From an uncultured Paracoccaceae bacterium (GTDB lineage: Bacteria; Pseudomonadota; Alphaproteobacteria; Rhodobacterales; Rhodobacteraceae): a stretch of 64,000 bases of DNA. Below the pieces are notes generated by a model. The model was given only the letters and a program-made list of their open reading frames with translations, was not told where the DNA came from and did no database searches. The position numbers were made by a program, and so were the translations under genes. The stretch's first letter is position 1. Each line of letters opens with the position of its first letter. Shown here in pieces: positions 17,219 through 26,097 of this stretch. The stretch lies in contig CANMQO010000001.1 of NCBI GenBank assembly GCA_947500055.1, positions 1 through 64,000 on the forward strand. Direction: 5' to 3'.

Positions 17219-18085
17219 ATGGCGACCCAACATTCCCGATCAGCAGCCCGACTGATGATGGCCCCGGCGGTGATCCTGCTTTTGGGTTGGATGCTGGTTC
17301 CTTTGATTATGACCTTGTGGTTTTCCTTCCGGAAATACCTGCCATTGCGCGGCGGTGACCAAGGCTGGGTCGGTTTTGACAACTATGTGCGTTTTATCAG
17401 TTCCAGTTCGTTCTGGCCCGCCGTGCAAACCACATTGATCATCGTGGGTGGCGTTCTGGTGATTACGGTTGCCCTTGGCATCATTCTTGCCCTGTTGCTG
17501 GATCAGCCGATGTGGGGGCAGGGGGTTGTCCGCATTCTGGTGATCGCCCCGTTCTTTGTCATGCCCACCGTATCGGCGCTGGTCTGGAAGAACATGTTCA
17601 TGGACCCGGTGAACGGGATCCTTGCCCATCTGTGGAAGTTTTTTGGCGCAGAACCGGTGCAATGGCTGAGCCAGGAATCGCTGCAATCGATCATCATGAT
17701 TGTCAGCTGGCAATGGCTGCCCTTTGCGACGCTGATCCTGTTGACCGCCGTTCAGTCGCTGGACAGTGAACAACTGGAGGCCGCCGAGATGGATGGCGCC
17801 CCGTTCCTGAAACGGTTCTGGTTCATCATCCTGCCGCATCTGAGCCGGGCGATCACGATTGTGATCCTGATCCAGACGATTTTCCTGCTGTCGATCTTTG
17901 CCGAGATTTTTGTGACCACCGGCGGTGCATTTGGCACCCGCACCCTGACTTACCTGATCTTCCAGCGGGTGCTGGAAAGCCAGAATGTCGGCCTTGGGTC
18001 TGCGGGCGGTGTTTATGCCATCATCCTTGCCAATATCGTTGCGCTGTTTCTGATGCGCATCGTCGGCAAGAACCTGGATACATAA
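17219..18085 (+). CDS. smoF: Polyol ABC transporter permease, MalF/UgpA type
   Basis: 288 aa, inner-membrane permease with six transmembrane segments. The cytoplasmic EAA-type loop reads EAAEMDGAPFLKRFWFIILP (about residues 191-210), the site that docks on the ATPase. ATG 17219 has GAGGAG shortly upstream, better than the GTG/ATG options further left. It pairs with the next gene as the two-subunit channel. Confidence 0.88.
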   Translation: MATQHSRSAARLMMAPAVILLLGWMLVPLIMTLWFSFRKYLPLRGGDQGWVGFDNYVRFISSSSFWPAVQTTLIIVGGVLVITVALGIILALLLDQPMWGQGVVRILVIAPFFVMPTVSALVWKNMFMDPVNGILAHLWKFFGAEPVQWLSQESLQSIIMIVSWQWLPFATLILLTAVQSLDSEQLEAAEMDGAPFLKRFWFIILPHLSRAITIVILIQTIFLLSIFAEIFVTTGGAFGTRTLTYLIFQRVLESQNVGLGSAGGVYAIILANIVALFLMRIVGKNLDT

Positions 18086-18097
18086 GGGGGGCTGATC

Positions 18098-18928
18098 ATG
18101 GTACGTGCTGTTACAACACAACGCAAGGCACTGAATACTGCCATTGCCTGGACGGTTGGTTTGCTGATCTTCTTTCCGATCCTGTGGACGATCCTGACCA
18201 GCTTCAAGACCGAGGCGCAGGCCATTGCCGACCCGCCCATCTTCCTGTTCTTTGATTGGACGCTGGAAAACTATGCGGTGGTGCAGGAACGGTCCAATTA
18301 TATGCGCTTCCTGTGGAATTCGGTGTTTATCGCGGGTGGTTCGACCATTCTGGGAGTGATCATCGCGGTGCCTGCGGCATGGTCCATGGCCTTTGTGCCA
18401 TCAAAGCGGACCAAGGATATCCTGCTTTGGATGCTGTCCACCAAGATGCTGCCAGCGGTTGGTGTGCTTTACCCGATCTATCTGATCTTCATCAAACTGG
18501 GCATTCTGGACAGCCGCATCGGCCTGACCGTGGTGCTGATGCTGATCAACCTGCCGATCATCGTCTGGATGCTTTATACCTATTTCAAGGAAATCCCCGG
18601 CGAAATCCTTGAGGCGGCCCGGATGGATGGCGCGTCGCTGCGCAATGAAATTCTCTATGTGTTGACGCCCATGGCCATTCCCGGCATTGCGTCGACGCTC
18701 TTGTTGAATTTCATTCTGGCTTGGAACGAGGCGTTCTGGACCCTGAACCTGACAGCCGCGCAGGCCGCCCCGCTTACCGCCTTTATCGCCAGCTATTCGA
18801 GCCCCGAGGGCCTGTTCTTTGCCAAACTGAGTGCGGCCTCGACCATGGCGATTGCACCAATTCTGATCCTTGGCTGGTTCAGCCAGAAACAACTTGTCCG
18901 GGGCTTGACCTTCGGCGCCGTGAAGTAA
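18098..18928 (+). CDS. smoG: Polyol ABC transporter permease, MalG/UgpE type
   Basis: 276 aa with six hydrophobic segments. The EAA loop reads [20 protein letters not shown] (about residues 171-190). It starts 12 bp after smoF, with GGGGG upstream, and lies 11 bp before the ATPase gene. Together with SmoF it forms the membrane channel for the polyol delivered by SmoE. Confidence 0.88.
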   Translation: MVRAVTTQRKALNTAIAWTVGLLIFFPILWTILTSFKTEAQAIADPPIFLFFDWTLENYAVVQERSNYMRFLWNSVFIAGGSTILGVIIAVPAAWSMAFVPSKRTKDILLWMLSTKMLPAVGVLYPIYLIFIKLGILDSRIGLTVVLMLINLPIIVWMLYTYFKEIPGEILEAARMDGASLRNEILYVLTPMAIPGIASTLLLNFILAWNEAFWTLNLTAAQAAPLTAFIASYSSPEGLFFAKLSAASTMAIAPILILGWFSQKQLVRGLTFGAVK

Positions 18929-18939
18929 GGAAAACGCAG

Positions 18940-19944
18940 ATGGGACGTATCCAACTGAAGCAAGTGCAAAAGAAGTTTGGCGATGTTGAGGTTATTCCGC
19001 CGCTGGACCTTGAGATCGATGATGGGGAATTTGTTGTCTTTGTCGGCCCGTCGGGTTGCGGGAAATCAACGCTGCTGCGTCTGATTGCCGGGCTGGAGGA
19101 CGCAACCGCCGGTCATATCGAAATCGATGGTGATGATGCCACCATGTTGCCGCCAGCCAAACGCGGTCTGGCGATGGTGTTCCAATCCTACGCGCTTTAC
19201 CCGCATATGTCGGTGCGCAAGAATATCGCCTTTCCGATGCGCATGGCCAAGATCCCACAGGATGAACAAAACCGCCGGATTGAGGCCGCGGCGAAGGCGC
19301 TGAACCTCACCGACTATCTGGATCGCCGTCCGGGGCAGCTTTCAGGTGGGCAACGTCAGCGTGTGGCCATTGGTCGTGCCATTGTGCGCGAACCGGCGGC
19401 GTTCCTGTTTGATGAGCCACTGTCGAACCTTGATGCGGCTTTGCGTGTTGGCATGCGCATGGAAATTTCCGAACTGCACAAGAAACTCGCGACAACCATG
19501 GTTTATGTGACCCATGATCAGGTTGAGGCGATGACCATGGCGGACAAGATCGTCGTCTTGCAGGCCGGCGTGATTGAACAGGTGGGTAGCCCGCTTGAGC
19601 TGTATCGCGCGCCCCGCAACTTGTTTGTGGCGGGTTTTATCGGTTCGCCAAAGATGAACCTGATCGATGGGCCCGAAGCCGCCAAGCACAACGCCCAGAC
19701 GATTGGTATTCGACCTGAACATATTGACGTATCCACGACCGAGGGTGCGTGGCAGGGGACGGTTGGCGTGGCGGAACATCTGGGATCGGATACATTTATC
19801 CATATTCACGGCATTCCGGGCTGCGATCCGATGACTGTCCGTGCGGGGGGCGAAGTGCTGGTGAACCATGGTGATACCGTCTATCTGACCCCGCGCGCGG
19901 AACAGATACATAGGTTTGATGCGCAAGGCCTGCGGATTGGTTAG
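18940..19944 (+). CDS. smoK: Polyol ABC transporter ATPase (MalK/UgpC/SmoK type)
   Basis: 334 aa. Walker A is GPSGCGKST (36-44), the signature LSGGQRQR lies at about 134, and Walker B runs into [14 protein letters not shown], the MalK-type D-loop. A C-terminal TOBE-like regulatory domain begins at GIRPEHIDV (about 250). The start at 18940 has AAGGAAAACGC upstream; the open frame to 18721 is a shadow of smoG. It energises SmoFG. The stop codon shares one base with the GTG start of the dehydrogenase. Confidence 0.9.
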   Translation: MGRIQLKQVQKKFGDVEVIPPLDLEIDDGEFVVFVGPSGCGKSTLLRLIAGLEDATAGHIEIDGDDATMLPPAKRGLAMVFQSYALYPHMSVRKNIAFPMRMAKIPQDEQNRRIEAAAKALNLTDYLDRRPGQLSGGQRQRVAIGRAIVREPAAFLFDEPLSNLDAALRVGMRMEISELHKKLATTMVYVTHDQVEAMTMADKIVVLQAGVIEQVGSPLELYRAPRNLFVAGFIGSPKMNLIDGPEAAKHNAQTIGIRPEHIDVSTTEGAWQGTVGVAEHLGSDTFIHIHGIPGCDPMTVRAGGEVLVNHGDTVYLTPRAEQIHRFDAQGLRIG

Positions 19945-21422
19945 TGCCAGTGAAACTGTCTGATGCGACTTTGAAGGACTTGCCGCCCGCCGTGCTGCGC
20001 CCCGCCTATGACCGGTCCGCGCTGACACCGGGGATCGTGCATATTGGTCTGGGCAATTTCCATCGCGGGCATCAGGCCTGGTATCTGCACCGGCTGATGC
20101 AGCAGGGGCAGGCACTGGACTGGGCCATTATTGGTGCCGGTGTGCGCCCCGGTGATGAAGAACAGCGCAAGAGGTTGGCGGGACAGGATTACCTGACGAC
20201 CCTCATCGCGCTTGATCCCGCCGGTCGCGCGGCCGAGGTGATCGGGTCGATGATCGGTTTTGTCCCGGTAGAGGAGGGCAATGCCGCCCTGATCGCCCAG
20301 ATGGCCGACCCCGCCATTCGTATCGTGGCGCTGACCATTACCGAGGGCGGCTATTACATTGACCCGGTGAGCAATGCCTTTGACGCGGCCCATCCTGATA
20401 TTCTGCATGATGCCGCCAACCCGGACCAACCGCGCACCGCCTTTGGTGCGATGATTGCCGCGTTGAAGCAGCGCCGGGATGCGGGCATTGGCCCATTTAC
20501 CGGTCAATGCTGTGACAATCTGCAGGCTAATGGTGAGATCCTGCGCCAGACTGTCGTGTCGCTCGCCCGGATGTCTGATCCTGATCTGGCCGGTTGGATT
20601 GATGCCAATTGCAGCTTTCCGAATGCAATGGTCGATTGCATCGTGCCCGCCACCGGCCCTGATGAACTGGCGCTGGTGCGGCGGATGGGCATTGATGATG
20701 CGGCCCCTGTCACCCACGAGAATTTCCGCCAATGGGTGATCGAGGATGATTTTTGCGCTGGCCGCCCGGATTGGGACCGGGCAGGCGCGACCTTTACAGA
20801 TGATGTGCATGCCTATGAGGCGATGAAAATCCGTATCCTGAACGGCGGTCATCAGCTTGTCGCCAATGCGGGTGATGTTCTGGGTGTCGCGACGATTGCG
20901 GGCTGCATGGCCCATCCGTTGATCGGTTCCTTCTTTCGTAAGGTGGCCGAGGATGAGATTGCCCCGCATGTCGCTCCGGTCCCGGATATGACACCGGCGG
21001 CCTATGTTGATCTGGTCGAACGCCGTTTTGCCAATCCCGAGATTGTCGATACCGTCCGCCGCGTGGCGTTTGACGGATCGTCCCGGCATCCCGGTTTTGT
21101 GCTGCCTGTGCTGCGCGCGGCGCTGGCCGCAGGTGCGCCGGTTGAGGGGCTGGCGCTGTCGCAGGCGCTGTGGGCGCGCATGTGTGAGGGCAGCCGCGAG
21201 GATGGCACAGCCATTGCGCCGAATGATCCGATATGGGACGATCTGACAGTGGCCGCAAAGGCGGCAAAGGCTGATCCGCTCGTCTGGCCGGGCCAGCGCG
21301 CGCTTTACGGTGATCTGGTCGATGATGCGCGGTTTCGCGACAGTTTTACCCGCTGGCTGACCCTGATCTGGCAGAACGGGACCGAGGCCGCGATGCAGGC
21401 CTATCTGGCCGCCATGCCCTGA
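19944..21422 (+). CDS. mtlK: Mannitol 2-dehydrogenase family polyol dehydrogenase
   Basis: 492 aa, long-chain, zinc-independent polyol dehydrogenase. It oxidises D-mannitol (or D-arabinitol/sorbitol in relatives) to the ketose with NAD+. The N-terminal Rossmann motif is HIGLGNFHRGHQA (about residues 33-45), and the C-terminal catalytic domain contains the family block KIRILNGGHQLVANAG (about 295-310). The likely start is GTG 19944, overlapping the smoK stop by one base; a second GTG at 19950 is also possible. It is the last gene of the smo operon, ahead of a strong terminator. No fructokinase gene accompanies it. Confidence 0.9.
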   Translation: MPVKLSDATLKDLPPAVLRPAYDRSALTPGIVHIGLGNFHRGHQAWYLHRLMQQGQALDWAIIGAGVRPGDEEQRKRLAGQDYLTTLIALDPAGRAAEVIGSMIGFVPVEEGNAALIAQMADPAIRIVALTITEGGYYIDPVSNAFDAAHPDILHDAANPDQPRTAFGAMIAALKQRRDAGIGPFTGQCCDNLQANGEILRQTVVSLARMSDPDLAGWIDANCSFPNAMVDCIVPATGPDELALVRRMGIDDAAPVTHENFRQWVIEDDFCAGRPDWDRAGATFTDDVHAYEAMKIRILNGGHQLVANAGDVLGVATIAGCMAHPLIGSFFRKVAEDEIAPHVAPVPDMTPAAYVDLVERRFANPEIVDTVRRVAFDGSSRHPGFVLPVLRAALAAGAPVEGLALSQALWARMCEGSREDGTAIAPNDPIWDDLTVAAKAAKADPLVWPGQRALYGDLVDDARFRDSFTRWLTLIWQNGTEAAMQAYLAAMP

Positions 21423-21426
21423 AACG

Positions 21427-21463
21427 AAGAACCCCGCCCGGCGATTTGCCGGACGGGGTTCTT
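21427..21463. terminator. Bidirectional terminator between mtlK and the BI-1 gene
   Basis: A near-perfect 16-bp stem (AAGAACCCCGCCCGGC at 21427-21442 with GCCGGACGGGGTTCTT at 21448-21463) is flanked by an A-rich left side and TT after the right arm. It can stop transcription from both convergent genes. It is the only standard terminator between convergent genes in this part of the window. Confidence 0.9.
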
Positions 21464-21487
21464 TTGTCAGGTGTGATCTTTGATCCG

Positions 21488-22261
21488 TTATTCGCGGCTG
21501 CCGAAGAGTTGCAGCAGGAACATGAACATGTTGATGAAGTCCAGATACAGGTTCAGCGCACCCATGATCGCCGACTTTGCCAACCATTCGCTGTCGCCAT
21601 GTGCGGCATGCGCGATATAGTCGTTTTTGATCTTTTGTGTGTCATAGGCGGTGAGCCCGGCAAAGATCAGGACACCAATCGCAGAGATCGCAAACATGAT
21701 GGCAGGTGACTGCAGGAAGATGTTGACGATCATCGCCACGATCAGACCAACAACGCCCATGATCAGGAACGCGCCCCAGCCAGAGATGTCTTTCTTGGTG
21801 GTGTATCCCCAGAATGACAGGCTGGCGAAAGCGATCGCCGTGATCAGGAAAATCTGGATGATCGAGAAGCCGGTGAAGACGGCGAAAATCCAGCTGATCG
21901 AGACGCCCATGGCCGCAGCAAAGACATAGAAGAATGTCTGTGCGCCAGCGGCTGACAGGCGGTTGATCATTGCGCCAAACATAAAGACCATGGCGAGCGG
22001 CAGGAACATGATCACCCATTTCAGCGGTGTGCTGTAGAGCATGTAACCCAGATCAGTCAGGTAGGTTGACGCCCCGATCTGATACGCCGTCGGTGATTCA
22101 GTCAGCGCCAGACCCGAAATCGCCCAGGCCGCAGCAGCGGTGATGAGCATGCCCACGGACATTGTGCCGTAGACCTTGTTCATGTGGGCCCGCAGCCCTT
22201 CGTCGATGGCAGCGGCCCGCACGCCACCGATTGTTGATTTCATTGTCTCGTGTTGAGCCAT
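21488..22261 (-). CDS. Bax inhibitor-1/YccA-family membrane protein
   Basis: 257 aa with seven hydrophobic segments. The C-terminal half carries the family signature (LTAYDTQKIKNDY, then ALNLYLDFINMFMFLLQLFG). The bacterial relatives YbhL/YccA are inner-membrane proteins implicated in ion or proton leak and in modulating FtsH. GGAGG lies 7 nt before the start. It is transcribed alone. Confidence 0.92.
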   Translation of the reverse strand: MAQHETMKSTIGGVRAAAIDEGLRAHMNKVYGTMSVGMLITAAAAWAISGLALTESPTAYQIGASTYLTDLGYMLYSTPLKWVIMFLPLAMVFMFGAMINRLSAAGAQTFFYVFAAAMGVSISWIFAVFTGFSIIQIFLITAIAFASLSFWGYTTKKDISGWGAFLIMGVVGLIVAMIVNIFLQSPAIMFAISAIGVLIFAGLTAYDTQKIKNDYIAHAAHGDSEWLAKSAIMGALNLYLDFINMFMFLLQLFGSRE

Positions 22262-22412
22262 GTAGACCTCCAGAATAACCAGTCGTGCCGCAGAACGGCA
22301 TCCTTGCTTCCAATATCGGCTGACGGAGCCAATTTTTCAAGGCTCCGTCGCAGCGATTTCGTTAAATCTGATTGTTTTGGACGGGAATGGCGTGGTCTGC
22401 CCGATCAGAGAC

Positions 22413-22634
22413 CTATTTGTGCCAGTGCGACGGTACATCCCAAGCCGGTTTTGCGGCTTCGGTATGTGCCTCGTGCCGGCTCAGCCCGATATCGTTCAGC
22501 AGATGATCATCCAGACGGGCCAGATTGCGGCGTTGCCGTTTCACTGCAAACATGTTGGCGAGCGTGCCAATCCAGCCGCGCCGCGCCGGTTTGGTGCAAA
22601 GTTCGGCGGGTCTGTTGAGCGTAAATGTGCGCAT
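22413..22634 (-). CDS. DUF1127 small protein
   Basis: 73 aa. The DUF1127 block is RQRRNLARLDDHLLNDIGLSR (about residues 37-57). ATG 22634 has GAAAGGA upstream and is preferred over the extension to 22670. DUF1127 proteins are very short, often abundant alphaproteobacterial proteins, some with RNA-binding or phosphate/stress roles. It is divergent from the LysR gene and shares its 116-bp promoter region, which holds an 11-bp inverted repeat, so the LysR protein may control it. Confidence 0.85.
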   Translation of the reverse strand: MRTFTLNRPAELCTKPARRGWIGTLANMFAVKRQRRNLARLDDHLLNDIGLSRHEAHTEAAKPAWDVPSHWHK

Positions 22635-22677
22635 ATCATGTCCTTTCGTGATCAATTTGTCGTCTTTCATTCCATTG

Positions 22678-22739
22678 CTTGATGTATACGGTGGGGTATG
22701 CCATGATAAAAATGAATATTTGATGGTTTATACATCAAG
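22678..22739. promoter_or_regulatory. Perfect 11-bp inverted repeat in the DUF1127/LysR divergent promoter
   Basis: CTTGATGTATA (22678-22688) and TATACATCAAG (22729-22739) are exact reverse complements separated by 40 bp. The right arm ends 11 bp before the LysR start and the left arm begins 44 bp before the DUF1127 start. This position suits binding by the adjacent LysR protein at two sites with looping, or alternatively autoregulation. Confidence 0.65.
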
Positions 22740-22750
22740 GATGGTGATAA

Positions 22751-23620
22751 ATGAGAAATCTTGATATGACGGCGCTGCGGTCTTTCGCTGCCGTGGCTGA
22801 TACCGGTGGGGTGACCAAGGCGGCGGGGCTTTTGAACCTGACGCAATCGGCCGTTTCGATGCAGCTGAAGCGGTTGGAGGAATCCCTGAATGTGTCACTG
22901 CTTGACCGGTCGGCCCGCGCGATTGGCCTGACACCACAGGGGGAACAGTTGCTTAGCTATGCCCGTCGGATGCTTGCACTGAATGACGAGATTTACGGAA
23001 AATTGACAGCCGTTGAATTCGAGGGCGTGATTACCCTTGGCGTGCCACATGACATCATTTACCCGGCCATACCCAAGGTCCTGCAACGTTTCGCGGCAGC
23101 CTATCCGCGTGTCCGCGTGCAGCTTGTTACATCATATACGCGAAAGTTGATTGAGCAATTCAACCGTGGCGAGATTGACGTCATCCTGACCACCGAAGAT
23201 AGCGTTGGTGTGGGGGGAGAGACACTGATCAAATTGCCGCTTGTCTGGATGGGTGCCCCGGGTGGTCAGGCCTGGAAACAGCGGCCTTTGCGGCTGGCCT
23301 ATGAGCAGCGCTGCATCTTCCGCCAATATGTCCAGCGACGTCTGGATGAAGTGGGGATTCCCTGGGACATGGCGGTCGAGAGCAATTCAACCCGCACCGT
23401 CGAAGCCACAGTCAGCGCCGATCTGGCGGTGCACACGATGCTTGAGGGCACAGCGCCGCGCCATTTCGAGACGATCAATCACGGTGGCAACCTGCCAGAT
23501 CTGATCGAAGTGAATATCAATATGTATAGTGCGACATTGCAAGATGGCCCCGTTTTGCCGGACATGTCAAAGTTCATTCGCGAAGGGTTTCATACCCTGC
23601 GCGTGCCGGTCATGGCGTAA
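22751..23620 (+). CDS. LysR-family transcriptional regulator
   Basis: 289 aa. The winged helix-turn-helix is at residues 5-64 (FAAVADTGGVTKAAGLLNLTQSAVSMQLKRLE), followed by a LysR substrate-binding domain from about 90. GTG/ATG ambiguity at the start is minor; ATG 22751 fits the family N-terminus. Likely targets are itself and the divergent DUF1127 gene. Its last 11 bp overlap the convergent quinone-oxidoreductase gene. Confidence 0.9.
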   Translation: MRNLDMTALRSFAAVADTGGVTKAAGLLNLTQSAVSMQLKRLEESLNVSLLDRSARAIGLTPQGEQLLSYARRMLALNDEIYGKLTAVEFEGVITLGVPHDIIYPAIPKVLQRFAAAYPRVRVQLVTSYTRKLIEQFNRGEIDVILTTEDSVGVGGETLIKLPLVWMGAPGGQAWKQRPLRLAYEQRCIFRQYVQRRLDEVGIPWDMAVESNSTRTVEATVSADLAVHTMLEGTAPRHFETINHGGNLPDLIEVNINMYSATLQDGPVLPDMSKFIREGFHTLRVPVMA

Positions 23621-24569
23621 CGACGACTTTACCGGTTGAGGTGCGATTTCGCATGAGTTCCAGTGCCTTGGCTGCATCTTCCAGCGGCAGGACGTGACTG
23701 ACATGGGGGCGTAGCCGCCCTTGTGCGTACCACGCCATCAGTTCATCGAGACTGTCGGCCAGTGCCTTGGGGTTGAAGCGCAGATAGCCGCCCCAGTAGA
23801 AACCGATCACGGTGATGTTCTTGACCAGAATGATGTTCGCCGGGATCGCGGGAACATCGCCACTGGCAAAGCCGATCACAATGACTCGCGCCTCCCGGTT
23901 GCAAGCCCGTAATGCCGCCTTGAACGCATCACCGCCGACCGGATCGTAGACAACATCGGCGCCGCCCAATGCCTTGACTGCAGCAGTGATGTCATCCGTC
24001 GTGCTGTCGATCAGGTGGTCGGCCCCGGCCTTTCTTGCGACGTCCAGCTTGTCAGCGCCACGGGCGACCGCGATGACCGTGGCCCCCATCGCCTTGCCGA
24101 TTTCGACGGCGGTCAACCCGACCCCGCCAGCGGCCCCCAGCACCAGAAGTGTCTCCTCTTTTTGCAGTTGCGCGCGCCGCGTCAGAACAAGATGCGATGT
24201 CCCGTAAGCCACCATGAAACCGGCCGCGATTTCGGACGGCATGTCGTCGGGAACAGGCCGACATAGTGCGGCGGGAAATGCCCCTTGATCAGCCAGGCCG
24301 CCATTGCCCCCGAACACCGCGACCCGGGTGCCAATGGCCGGTTCGGCGACATTCGGCCCGACCGCCGTAACGGTGCCGCATACCTCCATTCCAAGGGTGA
24401 ATGGCGGGGTCGGTGTGTCCTGATAAGTGCCCTTTGCCATCAGCAGATCCGCGAAGTTCAGACCGCATGCCGCGATGTCCAGGATAACTTCATCATTTTT
24501 TGCAATTGGAGCGGGAACATTTGCGACGGTTGGGGCGTTGTCGAACGATGACACCTGAAATGCACGCAT
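23610..24569 (-). CDS. NADPH:quinone oxidoreductase / zinc-less MDR family
   Basis: 319 aa medium-chain dehydrogenase/reductase. A GroES-like N-terminal domain is followed by a Rossmann domain with LVLGAAGGVGLTAVEIGKAMGA (about 142-163), the AAGGVG motif of quinone oxidoreductases. The zinc-site residues of alcohol dehydrogenases are missing, as in QOR relatives. It reduces quinones or activated enals with NADPH in the cytoplasm; the exact substrate is unknown. AAGGA lies upstream of the start. Confidence 0.88.
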   Translation of the reverse strand: MRAFQVSSFDNAPTVANVPAPIAKNDEVILDIAACGLNFADLLMAKGTYQDTPTPPFTLGMEVCGTVTAVGPNVAEPAIGTRVAVFGGNGGLADQGAFPAALCRPVPDDMPSEIAAGFMVAYGTSHLVLTRRAQLQKEETLLVLGAAGGVGLTAVEIGKAMGATVIAVARGADKLDVARKAGADHLIDSTTDDITAAVKALGGADVVYDPVGGDAFKAALRACNREARVIVIGFASGDVPAIPANIILVKNITVIGFYWGGYLRFNPKALADSLDELMAWYAQGRLRPHVSHVLPLEDAAKALELMRNRTSTGKVVVTP

Positions 24570-24846
24570 ACGGAGCGAATCCTTCTTGGTATGATTTTAT
24601 TAACTCTTATCAACAAAACATGCGGATGTATGAAAGGACACCGGCTTTGACCGGATGGACGATAAATGTCATCATGAGCCTGTCTTTAAGTTCAGGTCTG
24701 TTACTGCAACCGTTGCGTGTTCGTGGGGATTGGTGTCATGCACATCGTCATTGGACACGCGTAGACGGGTTGGGGAACGCGCGAAACGCTGCATCGGGCA
24801 CTGGCGACACATTTGCCGTGTTCTTTCAAACTAGGGAAACGAACAA

Positions 24847-25218
24847 ATGAAACATCCTGTAGATGTACATGTGGGCAAGCGGATCAGACACCGCCGCTGG
24901 ATGAACGGAACGACGCAGCAGCAGCTTGCGGAGAAGGTGGGCATCAAGTTCCAGCAGATCCAGAAATACGAAACCGGTATGAACCGGGTCAGCGCATCGC
25001 GTTTGTGGGACATCGCGAAAGTGCTGAGTGTTCCGGTCTCATTCTTCTTCGAGGGTCTGGATACTCAACCTCCGGCTGAAGGTGCGAATAATGATATGCC
25101 GGGTGATATCCTGACTGACAAGGAAGCGTTGGAGCTGTTGCGCTCTTACTACGCGATCCCGGAAAACCAGCGGCGGCGCCTGTTTGACCTTGCCCGCGTT
25201 CTGAGCGAAGCCGCCTGA
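24847..25218 (+). CDS. XRE-family helix-turn-helix regulator
   Basis: 123 aa. An HTH_3 domain spans about residues 9-65 (RIRHRRWMNGTTQQQLAEKVGIKFQQIQKYETG), followed by a short C-terminal helix pair (LRSYYAIPENQRRRLFDLARVL). The same layout occurs in a conserved group of single-domain regulators across Rhizobiales and Rhodobacterales (PraR-like). The 277-bp upstream region is free of genes and AT-richer, so it is expressed independently. The target genes are unknown. Confidence 0.87.
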   Translation: MKHPVDVHVGKRIRHRRWMNGTTQQQLAEKVGIKFQQIQKYETGMNRVSASRLWDIAKVLSVPVSFFFEGLDTQPPAEGANNDMPGDILTDKEALELLRSYYAIPENQRRRLFDLARVLSEAA

Positions 25219-25287
25219 TCGCGGGCTTGACCCTTTATCTGTCCCGCGCTACCGCCAAGGGATGCGCTGGACAGATAAGGATCGACT

Positions 25288-26097
25288 ATGCCTCTCGACA
25301 CGACAACCAAGGCGGATTTGATCCGTGTGGCCCATCTGCTGGCAGATGCAGCCCGTCCAGAAACGCTTCGTCTGTTTCGCCAATCTACCCTTTCCACAGA
25401 TAACAAGCTGGATGATGGCTTTGATCCCGTCACCGAGGCTGATCGTGCCGCAGAGCGTGCCATGCGCGCATTACTGGCAGTAGAGCGCCCTGATGACGGT
25501 ATCTTTGGCGAGGAGTTCGGCCAGCATGAGGGCACGACCGGGTTGACCTGGGTTCTGGACCCTATTGACGGCACGCGCGGTTATATCAGCGGAACCCCGA
25601 CATGGGGGGTGCTGGTTTCGGTTGCTGATGCCAGCGGCCCGTTATTCGGCATCATTGATCAGCCTTACATCGGTGAGCGTTTTATCGGCGGTTTTGAACT
25701 GGCAGAAATGACCGGCCCGCTTGGGCAGGCCCCCCTTGGCACCAGCGCGCTGACTGATCTGGCGGATGCGACGGTACTGACGACATTTCCCGAAGTGGGA
25801 ACAGAGGCGGAGATGCGTGCGTTTCAGGCGGTTGCCGGTCAGGCCCGTCTGACACGTTATGGCATGGATTGCTACGGATATGCCCTGCTTGCCGCAGGTC
25901 AGGTTGATCTGGTGATTGAGGCAGGATTGAATGCTTATGACATTCAGGCCCCGATTGCGGTGATAACGGCGGCTGGTGGGATCGTCACAGATTGGTCGGG
26001 CGGTCCTGCCCATGAGGGCGGCCGTGCCCTTGCCGCCGCCAACCCTGCCATCCATGCCGCCGCCCTTGCCATCTTGAAGGAAACATTTGGTGGCTGA
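25288..26097 (+). CDS. hisN: Inositol-monophosphatase-family phosphatase (histidinol-phosphatase HisN type)
   Basis: 269 aa. Metal-binding motifs are DPVTEADRAAE (about residue 46), GEEFG (about 74) with WVLDPIDGTRGYISG (about 88), and the late ANAYDIQAP-type aspartate segment (LNAYDIQAP). The first three supply the acidic residues of Mg-dependent phosphatases. The closest group is the HisN-like histidinol-phosphatases that complete histidine biosynthesis in bacteria without HisB-N. Broader IMPase activity cannot be excluded. It overlaps the next gene by 8 bp. Confidence 0.85.
   Translation: MPLDTTTKADLIRVAHLLADAARPETLRLFRQSTLSTDNKLDDGFDPVTEADRAAERAMRALLAVERPDDGIFGEEFGQHEGTTGLTWVLDPIDGTRGYISGTPTWGVLVSVADASGPLFGIIDQPYIGERFIGGFELAEMTGPLGQAPLGTSALTDLADATVLTTFPEVGTEAEMRAFQAVAGQARLTRYGMDCYGYALLAAGQVDLVIEAGLNAYDIQAPIAVITAAGGIVTDWSGGPAHEGGRALAAANPAIHAAALAILKETFGG

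Noticed and set aside
19941..21587. 548-residue open frame on the minus strand
   Set aside because: It lies entirely antisense to the mannitol dehydrogenase and its terminator, and its translation is rich in Arg, His, Gln and Gly with no recognisable domain. High GC coding DNA commonly leaves such shadow frames.
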